A stretch of 64,000 bases of DNA from Cyanophora paradoxa. Lineage: Eukaryota; Glaucocystophyceae; Cyanophorales; Cyanophoraceae. Under the pieces are notes generated by a model. The model had not been told where the DNA came from. It saw only the letters and a list, made by a program, of their open reading frames with translations, and made no database searches. The translations under genes were made by a program, and so were the position numbers. The stretch covers positions 95,560 through 159,559 of the forward strand of contig QPMI01000090.1 of the NCBI GenBank assembly GCA_004431415.1, read 5' to 3'. Shown piece after piece: positions 22,554 to 30,847 of the stretch; the stretch's first letter is position 1; every line of letters starts with the position of its first letter.

Positions 22554-23583
22554 CTAGGCGGAGTGCTGCCGCTGCTCGGGCGTCTTGCCTCGCCTCGCCT
22601 GGAACCAGCAGACCACCTTGTACTGCGGGAGCGCGCTCATATCAGGCCGCGGACGTCGACGGGGGGGCGGGGGATCGGGCGGGGCGGGGCGGACGTTGAT
22701 GTAGCCGGTGGAGGCGAGGGTGAGGCCCCAGGCGACCCGGTGGTTCACCACCATGCTCAGCCCGTAGTTGACGACCGTGCTCAGCGCCAGGCCCCCCACG
22801 TACGCCTGCCCCCGCCCCGCCCCCACGCTTCACGCGCCGCGCGCGACCCCCGCGTCTCCCAGCGCACCGCATACATATCCACTAGGCCGCGCGCGGAGAA
22901 GGTGCGATCGAAGACTGCCGCCGCGGCCGGGCGGGGTGAGCGGGGTGTCGGCCCGGGCAGGAGGCCGAGACCGCTACGCCGGATTCGCACCGATGAGCTG
23001 ATGCAGAACGTACTGCCAGGAGATGGAGAGCTGCGGAGCGCGCGCCGATGAGGCCGGGCGCTGGATTCGGCCGCACGATGGCAGGATCGGGCAGCTGCGC
23101 TTTGGGGGCGCGCGCGCACCAGGTAGCACACAGCCCACGAAAAACCGCTCGGGTTGTCGATCTTGTACTCCATCGACCCTATGCGCAGCGGGTTCGACTG
23201 CAGGTGCTGGAACATCGCTGCGCGCGCCAATCAGACCGGGCGCGGCTTCGAAGAGAGCTTTAGCTAGGCGGAGAAACCCTCACCGTCGTACTGCTCGCAG
23301 ATCGGGGGGATCGCGCGCAGACCGGCGGCGCATCAACGATATGATGAGCTGCGCGCCAGCGGTGGGGCTGGGATGGGAAGAGAAGGCGCACCGCTAGGAA
23401 AAAGAGCGCCGTGCCGATGCCACCGCTGATCTGCCGGGGAGGCGGGAACGTTGGGCGGCAGTTGGCCGATCAAATTCCGCGCCGGTCGCGCTGGCGCACC
23501 TGGAAGCGTATGAACCGCCCGGCCTCACCGCCAGCGCTCGCCGTTGCCTTTGCCATCGATTGCAGCGTGAAGCAGCAACTCAT
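22554..23583 (-). CDS. Small multi-exon membrane protein, family not recognised
   Basis: I do not recognise this protein. Start ATG at 23583 (MSCCFTLQSMAKATASAG). Exons, joined at clear AG/GT sites, read in order: GEAGRFIRFQ, ISGGIGTALFFLA, LIISLMRRRSARDPPDL, FQHLQSNPLRIGSMEYKIDN, PSGFSWAVCYLV, LSISWQYVLHQLIGANPA, TFSARGLVDMYAVRWETRG, AYVGGLALSTVVNYGLSMVV, NHRVAWGLTLASTGYIN and YKVVCWFQARRGKTPEQ, with stop at 22554. The total is about 190-200 residues with three or four likely membrane helices. It shares a 251-base spacer with the divergent Ycf54 gene, which hints at, but does not show, a plastid role. Confidence 0.6.
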
Positions 23584-23834
23584 GCACTGGGCCACCAGCC
23601 AGATGGTGCGTACCCCTGTCCTCAGGTTCGGCGCGGGCTCGCGCTGCGAAACCAAAGCGCCTCGAGACCAAAACACAAGGCGCGTCGAGTGCTAGCGCTC
23701 GCTAAAGTGGAAGCCTGCAAGAGGAGCGGATGTGGGGGCCGTGACACAAGGGTAGCTTTGGCCCTCTACCCCCCAAACGATCTCCGGCAGCGATTCCGCT
23801 CTTCACTCAGAATTGCGACACAGTGAGCTGCGAG
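23584..23834. promoter_or_regulatory. Divergent promoter (membrane protein / Ycf54)
   Basis: 251 bases between outward-pointing start codons. It contains the words GTGCTAGCGCTCGC and a CTTTGGCCCTCTACCCCCCAA stretch, and no coding signal. Confidence 0.5.
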
Positions 23835-24532
23835 ATGGCCTTCGTCGCTACCGTTCCCGCCTCGGCGCGCGTGGCCAACGCGCAGGCCGTTTCGACTCGC
23901 AGCGTCTGCAGCATCGCCCGGCCGGCGCAGCCCGTCGCCTCCGCCTCCCGGAGCGAGTTCTTCGGCAGCCGTTCGGATATCGTTTTCGAGGCTCGTCATA
24001 GCATCGTTAGCCAGCCCGCCGTCCCTGCGTTCTGCACCGCGACCACGCAGGCCGTCGCCTCCACCGAGCAGAAGGTGCGCGGTGGCGCGGCTGCGGCGCG
24101 CTCGTAGCTCCAGCGTTCTATTCAGGCGCTCGTGCTCACCGTGACGCCCGTCGGTCGCTCCTCGCAGACCTGGTACTACGTGGCGTGCTCGCGGAAGTAC
24201 ATGCTCGAGGAGGAGCCCACCATGGAGGTCCTCGACGAGCGTGACCGCAACTTCAAGAAGCGCGGCCTCCCGAAGGACTTCTTCCTCGTTGAGAACCCCG
24301 CTTTCCTGAACGTACGCACCGCTTGCGCAAGATTTGATTGCAGCTATCGCTGACGCGCGCCCGCGTCACGCAGAAGCCGGAGTTCGCCTCGGTCAAGGCG
24401 CAGATCCCCGGAACGCCCGTGGCCATCGTGACCGACAACCGCCAGTTCATGGTCTTCATGCGCCTCCGGCTCGAGTTCGTCGTCGAGGGCGAGTTCCAGG
24501 CCACCCAGGCCGAGGCCACCGCTCGCGCTTAA
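23835..24532 (+). CDS. ycf54: Ycf54, accessory subunit of the Mg-protoporphyrin IX monomethyl ester cyclase
   Basis: Ycf54 (also called LCAA/PSB28-unrelated DUF2488) stabilises the oxygen-dependent cyclase that forms ring E of chlorophyll. Start ATG at 23835. The leader MAFVATVPASARVANAQAV is Ala/Ser/Arg rich, has almost no acidic residues and carries Phe at residue 3, as expected for import into a cyanelle; cleavage is probably near residue 45-75. Mature exons give TWYYVACSRKYMLEEEP, LDERDRNFKKRGLPKDFFLV, ENPAFLN (24130-24309), then PEFASVKAQIPGTPVAIV and FMRLRLEFVVEGEF (24372-24532). These cover the whole conserved domain. Two introns (after 24073 and 24309) show it is nuclear. In red algae the gene sits in the plastid, so this is a transferred copy. 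Confidence 0.93.
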
Positions 24533-24651
24533 GTTCCCCCTACTTTAAGACAGTATAATAGGTAGTAGGAGCCCCTAGGCAGCGTCCATCTCCCATTTTC
24601 AGCGCTTCCCTTCGTCTACAGTGCATATTACAACAAACAGTTTCAATGGTG

Positions 24652-27600
24652 TCACCGGGGGGCTGGTTGCATGAGGGGGGCGTACGCGTGCGCGGGCGGG
24701 GCGAGCGGAGCAGAGATGCCGTACGCGGCGGCGACGCCCGGAGCGAGGGGCGGGAGGGGCCCCGGGCTCTGCCCGTGGACGGGGCTGAACCCGAGGGGGT
24801 TGAAGGAGGCGAGCGGGTGGGCGCCGGGGGGCGAGGCGGCGGCCGCCTGCTGCCTCCTGAGCCGCTCGAGCCGCTCCGCCTCGGGCTCCGCCAGCGGCGA
24901 CGCCGAGGGCCCTGGCAGCGCCCCCTCAGCGAGCCGGCCCGAGCGCGAGGCGCGGGGCGGGGCGGGGCGGGGGCGGACCGCGGGGGCGGCCGAGCTCGGC
25001 GTGGATGGCGGCGAGGGAGGCCTGCAGCTCGGCGACGCGCGCCGCCGACCCGTTCATCTGCACCCGCAGCACCTCGTCCTCCAGCTCCCGCAGCCGCTCC
25101 TCCCCCACGCCTCCCCTGCACCGCCCCGCCCGCCCGCCTCGCCCCCGGCCGGCGGCGGCGGGCGGGGCGGGGCGGGGCGCGGGGCGGGGCGCACGGGGCG
25201 GGGCGCCTGCGGAGCTCGTCGGCCTCAGCGGCGAGGGCGCGCAGCTCCTCCTCCAGCCGCTCCTCGCGCCCCGCCGCCTCCTCGATCGCCCCGTCCAGCG
25301 CCCGCATCTGCTGCACCAGGTACTCCGCCGCCCGCTTCCGCGACGACGACTGCGCCCGCCCCGCGTCACGCCGGCGCCACGGGGGCGGCAGAGAGGAGCA
25401 GGAGCAGCGGAGCTCGCCTGGCCGCTCGCGTACTCCGCGACGAGGCCCGTGAGCTGCGAACGCGGGGGGTGCGAGCGCGGGTGAGGGCGGCGGGGGGAGG
25501 GGACGGCGGGCGCAAGCAACGCTCGCCTCGGCGATGCGGCGGTCGCGCTCCTCGAGGAGGGCCCCGAAGTGCCGCCCCTGCCTCGCCACCTGCCGCACCG
25601 CCCGGCCGCGTGAGAGGGCGGGGGAGGGCGGGGCGGGGGTCGGGGCGGGGCGCCTGCTCGCGGGCGCGGAGGGCCTCGTCGGCGCGGGCGCGGTTCTCCT
25701 GCAGCAGGGAGGACCAGCGGTAGCGCCCCTCCCGCTCCCGCCTCTCCAGCTCCTCGATGTGCCGCTGCCCCCGCCTCAGCGCCCCGACGAGACGGCTCGC
25801 GGGCGGGGCGCGTGCGCACGGCCATGAGCTCGCGCTCGCGGCCGCGCTCGGTGAGGAAGGCGTGCAGCTCGCTGGCGTCCCGACGCCCGCGCGCCCGGCG
25901 GCGGCGGCCGCTCCTCGCGGGCGCGCGCGAGCTCGCGGTCCCGCAGGGCGAGCTCCTGCCGCAGGAACGCCACCGAGCGCTCCGCCTCCGCCAGCGACCG
26001 CGCCCAGTCCCCCGGCGGCGTCGCGCCCTGCGAGCCGCCCGCCGCCGAGGCCGCCGCCCCGCAGGGGCGGCCTGGGCCTGGGCGGCCGCGGCGTCGGCGC
26101 GGGCGCTGCGGTGCGGTCAGGGCGGCAGGCGGGGCGGGGCGGGGCGGGGCGGGCCGGAGGGCCTCGAAGGCGCGGGCGATCTCGTCGAAGTGGCGCTCGG
26201 GAGGAGCCGCTCGACGCGCAGCAGCTCCGCAGCCACCGCCCCCGCCCGCTCCTGCAGCGGCCGCCCCATGATCTCCTCGCACGTCGGCGCCGAGGGGTCC
26301 CCGCCCGGCGGCCCCGCCGGCTGCTGCCCCGTCACCCGCGCTACCAGCGCGTCCGCCACGTGCCGCAGCTTCGCCGTCCTCAGCCGCAGCTGCACCGCCC
26401 CGTCCGCCACGGGGAAGAGCGCCATGTCCACCTCCCGCGGCCCGTGCCGCCCCGCCCCGGCCCCCGCCGCTGCCGAGGAGGGGCCGGCCGGGGGCGCGGG
26501 GGCGGCCGCGGGGAGCTCCTCGAGCAGGCGCGCGGCGGCGGCGGCCTGCCGGTGGTCCGTCGCCGCGTGCCTCGCCGCCTCGGCCGTGGTGTCGCCGGGG
26601 CCCACGCCGGCCCCTCCTCCCCGGGCCTCCGCGGCGTGATCCCCGAGTGCCCCGCCTCGGGCCCCGCCGCCCCCGCCGCCCCGCCGGACGTCGTGCGCCT
26701 GAGCGAGCTGCCCAGGCGGTCGTTCTTGCGCGCCGCGTTCTCGTCCTCGATCGCCTGCGCCCGCCCCGCCGGCGTCAGGCCCCCCCCGCGCCCCGCGCGG
26801 GAGGCTACCGACCTTCAGCGTCGCCTCCATGCGGTCCAGGTCCTCGCGCGCGACGCGCCCCGCGCCCGCGCCCGCGCCCGCGCCCGAGGGCCCGCCCCGC
26901 CGCCGCCCCCGGCGCTGCTCCCGCTCGCCGTGGGGTCCCGCCGGAGGGAGGTCGAGGGCCCCGCCCCGCCGGCCGCCCGCTCCGCGCCCCTGGGCGAGAA
27001 GGCCCCGCCTTCCCCCGCGGGGGCCTTCCCGGCGCCGGAGGCGGGGATGTCGATCCGCACGGGGGCTGACGCGTGCCGCCGGAAGGAGCCCTCCAGCGCC
27101 CCGCCGCTCGCCGCCGCCGACTTTGCGATCGACTCCTCCAGCGACGCTTTCTCCGGGGCTGGCACCAATGTCGAGCTGTTCTTCGGGAAGGGCGGGTACT
27201 GCACGCCCTGTGCGGCCGCGTCTGGAAGAGATCCGGGAAAGAGGAGGGAAAAGGAAACGGGGGGCGCACGGGGCGCGAGCTTGCGCCCTTCTCGGGCGAG
27301 CCGCTGGTGGCGGGGCGCGTCTTGCGGGGCGAGCGGTTCGCGGACGGCTCGGCGCCCGCGCGCCGCGGGGAGGTTTGAGGGGCCTGCAAGTTGGTCTGCG
27401 AGCGCCGGACGAGTGACGGCCCACTGGGTCCCGGATCCGGCTTCTGCCTCGAGGTGAGATTCGCCTTCGACACCGGCGCCGGAGTGACCTGCCGCGGCGG
27501 CGCGTCAGGGCGCGCCAGTAGCTAGGCGGGCCGCCGCACTGCCGGGGGCTTCTTCGTGTCGGGCTTGGAGAGCATCGCGTTAGCCTTCTTCGTCGGGGAT

Positions 27601-28191
27601 GCGAAGTCCTTCAGCGGCTTGTCCATCGCGCTGAAGGCGCCCAGGTCACCAGGCTGCGCCACGCGTTCGGTCGTTGGTCGTCGCCCGAGGGCGGCGGCGG
27701 GAGGCCCGCACGAGGTTCCCCGAGCCTCGCACAGCAACGTCCATGTCCGCCGCATAGAAGAAACGGTACCAGTCGACGTCTGCGAGCGCGCCGCCAACGT
27801 TCGAAATTCAAGCGTACGCTTAGCTGCGGACGCCCCGCACCGTAGCCAAAGCGAATAATGTCTCCGGATTCAAGCGGGATCGATCCCTGCTTGATGTGCT
27901 GCTCGTTCACCCAGGTGCCGTTCGTGCTGCCGACATCGTAGAGCACAGCACCGTCCCGCGGCAAGTGGCCCGTGCGGGGAATGGCAAACTCCACGATCGC
28001 ATGACGGCTAGATATAGTCTTCGGCTGCGCGCGGCAGGGCTCGCCGCGGCTCCGGGCAGCTGGGAAAGGGGTTCGGCGGCGCGCACCTCGAGACAGATGT
28101 CGTTGTCCGGTGCGCGACCTATCGAGCATCTCGCAGCGCAGAGCTCGTACCGGTACTCGGGCCCGATGAGGAGCCCGAGCGCCGTCTCCAT
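24652..28191 (-). CDS. FHA-domain coiled-coil protein (FHAD1/CEP170-like architecture)
   Basis: Start ATG at 28191 (METALGLLIGPEYRYEL). An FHA phosphothreonine-binding domain fills the first 110 residues: CSIGRAPDNDICLE, ISSRHAIVEF, LYDVGSTNGTWVN and ESGDIIRFGYG, with the key GR, SxxH and NG residues. An exon ending KPDTKKPPA has a GTGCGG donor; an intron with a CTGAC branch site ends in GCGGCAG and joins in phase 0 to VTPAPVSKANLTSRQKP. So the apparent stop at 27522 and the ATG at 27473 do not separate two genes. A basic/disordered region (27470-26820) precedes long coiled coils: LLEELPAA, AERSVAFLRQELALRDREL, HIEELERREREGRYRW, LEEELRALAAEADELRR and RVAELQASLAAIHAELGRP. The tail is Pro/Ala/Gly rich, stop 24652. 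This arrangement is typical of centrosomal or ciliary proteins; the role is inferred. Confidence 0.65.
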
Positions 28192-28301
28192 TAGGGGTAC
28201 GCGACTGAAGATTGGGGTACGACTCTCCACTGGCCATTTCGTTCTCTGCGACGTCGGGTTGGCGTTACAAGTTGTAGAATCGTTGCGAACCTGTTGGGAA
28301 G
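28192..28301. promoter_or_regulatory. 110-bp divergent promoter (FHA protein / RlpA-LysM)
   Basis: 110 bases between outward-pointing ATG codons. The frame upstream of the RlpA ATG has a stop nine codons before it, so an upstream coding exon would have to be spliced in from elsewhere. Confidence 0.5.
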
Positions 28302-29276
28302 ATGCCACAGCAGCGGGTCTGCCGCAGCAACTGCGCGTCGAAGATGTGGCAAGGCTTGCAGGGGCAGCGTACTTTCTCCGGTGAGCCCTACTCGGACGGG
28401 GGCTTCACAGCGGCGCACCGGACACATGCGATGGGAACAAAGCGTACGTAGAGCGCGTAGGCGATCGGCACTCCTGCGTGCGCTGATCGGCATCCGGAAA
28501 TCTGCAGTGAAGGTGACAAACCTGTGGAATCAGCGCTCAGTGGTCGTCAAGGTGAATGACAGGGGTCCATTTGGATCGGCGGTGAGCGTTGATTCAAATC
28601 TCACTTGCTGCTGCGCGATCTTATCTTTGTCTAGGCGCGGATCATCGACCTGAGCGGGGCGGCGGCGCGGGCCATCGGCCTGACGACGGGGAGCGTGCCC
28701 GTTTCGATTACCGTGGCAGCGCCGGCGCCAGCTAAGAGCGGCTCCCCCGCGCGGCCGGCCTCAGCTGGCGCGCAATCAGCCTCGTCGAAGGCCGCCCCTG
28801 GTGCCAGTGCTTCGAAGGGCGCCCCGGCAGCCCCGGCGGCGCCGGCAGCGGGCAAGCACGTCGTGCGGGCCGGCGACTCGCTGTGGACGATCGCGGCGCA
28901 GCACAAGACGACTGTGGCGCAGCTGCAGAAGCTCAACCCGGGCGTGACCACGGCGCTCACCATCGGCCAGTCCGTCGCCGTCGGGCCCGCCGCGCCCGCC
29001 GCCGCTCCCCCCGCCGCGACCCCTGCAGCGGCCCGCAAGCCGAGCGCCGCGCCCGCCCCCGCGCGGCCCGCGACCGCCCCGCCGCGGCCGGCGACCGCCC
29101 CGCCCCGGCCGGCGGCGGCGCCGGCGGCCTCCGGGGCGCACAAGTACACGATCCGGCCGGGAGACTGCCTGTGGACGATCGCGGGGCGGCACAAGACGAC
29201 GGTGGCGGAGCTGCGGAAGGCGAACCCGGGCCTCACCAACGACCTCACCGTCGGCAACGCCATCAACGTCAAGTGA
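28302..29276 (+). CDS. RlpA-like double-psi beta-barrel protein with two LysM domains
   Basis: Bacterial RlpA is a lytic transglycosylase that cuts peptide-free peptidoglycan glycans; LysM domains bind N-acetylglucosamine chains. Three exons with clean GT/AG borders: 28302-28443, 28508-28581 and 28635-29276. The barrel spans all three: [20 protein letters not shown] with the conserved His, then [20 protein letters not shown] with the conserved Asp, then [16 protein letters not shown] linker rich in Ala/Pro/Lys leads to LysM 1 ([25 protein letters not shown]) and, after a second Ala/Pro linker, LysM 2 ([26 protein letters not shown]), ending at the stop 29274-29276. The introns rule out a bacterial contaminant. 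The N-terminus, [17 protein letters not shown], is not an obvious signal or transit peptide, so a 5' exon may be missing. Best guess: acts on the murein wall of the cyanelle. Confidence 0.88.
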
Positions 29277-29581
29277 GCCCGGCGCCCTCCGCCCTCCGCC
29301 CCCTCCAGCTTTTTCCCTTCGAAATTCCCCAGCCGTTCCATTCGATACTCGTCGCGCCACCTCCCCGCGCGCACAAGCAATCCATATCACACTTCTTTGC
29401 ATGGGTAGATGTAGGCTGGAGTCTAGCGGTCACTGGCGTAGGCCCTTTTGCAGTTGATTGTCGGAGTTGTGTACTTCGTTAGGTTAGAGGTATTCGCTAC
29501 GCATTGCAGGTCACTTTGAATAGCATTTGTAATTTATGATACACTGGAGAGGGAAGCCGGCGCGGCCTGGGCGTCCTAGTG
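29277..29581. other. Convergent 3' spacer
   Basis: About 300 bases between the RlpA-LysM stop and the stop of the minus-strand BRCT module. A/T richer than its flanks, no coding signal; should hold the poly(A) sites of both genes. Confidence 0.5.
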
Positions 29582-30847
29582 CTAGTCGGACTCGCGGTCT
29601 GAGCCGTAGTCGGAGCCGTCGCCCGAGCCGGCCGCCGCTGCAGCGCCCGTGTACGGCTCGAAGGGCAGCGGGCCGTGCTCGGCGATGCTGAACAGAAGCG
29701 TCAGGCGGAGCTCGATCGCCAGGAGGCTCGAGGGGAGGGGCGCGGGGGGCACGGCACCTGTCGAAGAGCCACTTGTGGCGGACGACAGGGGGCGCCTTGC
29801 GGCCGCCGGCGCCGGCTGCGGGGGCGAGCTCCGGGTCCTCGCAGAGGACCACGCTCGCCTTGCCCGCGTCCTTCTCCAGCTGCCCGCCGCCCGGCCCCGT
29901 GAGCCCGGGCGCGCCCCTGCGGCGGATCCGGGCCGCTCTCCCCCGCGCACCGTGGCGCCGGCGGCGGCGATGAGGGCGTGCAGGAGGGGCGCCTGCAGCT
30001 GGAGCGGCGGCTCGCCCGCCGTCGCGATGCGGTACCCCTTCAGGATGCGGCGGCCCTCCTCCGGGGCCGGCACGTTGAAGGCGGTGTTCGCGTAGGGCTC
30101 GACGGGGAGCCAGCGGCGCGCCTCGGCCGAGTCCAGCACCCACTCGTGCCGCACGATGGCCGCGCCCCGCGCGATGCCGTAGAGGACCTGCCGGCTAAGT
30201 CGGCCCCAGCCGCACGGGGGGCGCGGCGGGCCCGGACCTTGTACGTGCGCATGGGGCCGGCGGTGACGACGTGGGTGATGGAGGGCAGGGGCGCCTTCCT
30301 GTGCGAGATGCGCACCCCGCCGACCGCCCGCGCCGCCTCCACGATCTGCCGGCCCGGCCGCGTCAGGCCGGGGGAGCAAAGCGCGGGCCCCGGGAGGGTG
30401 GCCGCCGCTCGCCTGCCTGCGGGCGCCCTCGTCGGCCCCAGAGATGCAGATCACGACTCTGGCGGCCGAGCCCGACGACTCCGCCCCCCCCGCCGCCTTG
30501 GTCGCCCTCCCCTTCGCCGCTGGCCGCTTCGGCGGCGCCGGCGCCGGGCTCTCCGGCTCAGCAGCCGCCGCCCCCTCCGCGCCCGGGGCGTCGCGGGGCG
30601 GCGGCGGCCGGCGGGGCCGCGGGCGGGGTCGCGGGGCGGCGGCCTGGCGGGCGGCGCGGCCGGCGGCGATGGCGGCGGCGATGGAGGCCTGGAGGGCCTC
30701 GGAGAGGGCGAGGCGGCCGGCCGCCCCTCGCCCTCGCCCTCGGCCCCGCCCTCGGCCTCGCCTTCGCCCAGTCGGGGGCCTGGGACGCCTCGAGCTGGCC
30801 CGTGAGGGCGCGGATCTCCCCCGCGTCCCCGGCCGCCAGCGCCCGCG
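29582..30847 (-). CDS. Tandem BRCT module, possibly the C-terminus of the upstream myosin
   Basis: BRCT domains bind phosphopeptides, usually in DNA-damage proteins. Exons in order: an Ala/Pro/Lys linker, then VVICISGADEGA (start of BRCT 1, near 30450), ITHVVTAGPMRTYKV, AAIVRHEWVLDSAEARRWLP, VEPYANTAFNVP, then LKGYRIATAGEPPLQLQAPL (BRCT 2), LLHALIAAAGATV, ASVVLCEDPELAP, VVRHKWLFD and FSIAEHGPLPFEPYTG; an acidic Ser/Asp tail ends at 29582. The two 'W-hydrophobic-D' motifs are present. The reading frame is open upstream to 30848 but contains no ATG there, so the coding sequence must come by splicing from further upstream, that is from the myosin gene or from an unseen exon. It could also be a separate gene with a start I missed. 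Confidence 0.6.
   Translation of the reverse strand, partial: RGRWRPGTRGRSAPSRASSRRPRPPTGRRRGRGRGRGRGRGAAGRLALSEALQASIAAAIAAGRAARQAAAPRPRPRPRRPPPPRDAPGAEGAAAAEPESPAPAPPKRPAAKGRATKAAGGAESSGSAARVVICISGADEGARRQASGGHPPGARALLPRPDAAGPADRGGGAGGRRGAHLAQEGAPALHHPRRHRRPHAHVQGPGPPRPPCGWGRLSRQVLYGIARGAAIVRHEWVLDSAEARRWLPVEPYANTAFNVPAPEEGRRILKGYRIATAGEPPLQLQAPLLHALIAAAGATVRGGERPGSAAGARPGSRGRAAGSWRRTRARRAWSSARTRSSPPQPAPAAARRPLSSATSGSSTGAVPPAPLPSSLLAIELRLTLLFSIAEHGPLPFEPYTGAAAAAGSGDGSDYGSDRESD

Noticed and set aside
28302-29276. Bacterial contamination as the source of the RlpA-LysM gene
   Set aside because: Two introns with good GT/AG borders interrupt the barrel, and the flanking genes are eukaryotic.
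28695-29402. Minus-strand Gly/Ala-rich frame across the LysM region
   Set aside because: Antisense of the LysM exon; LysM motifs on the plus strand are unambiguous.
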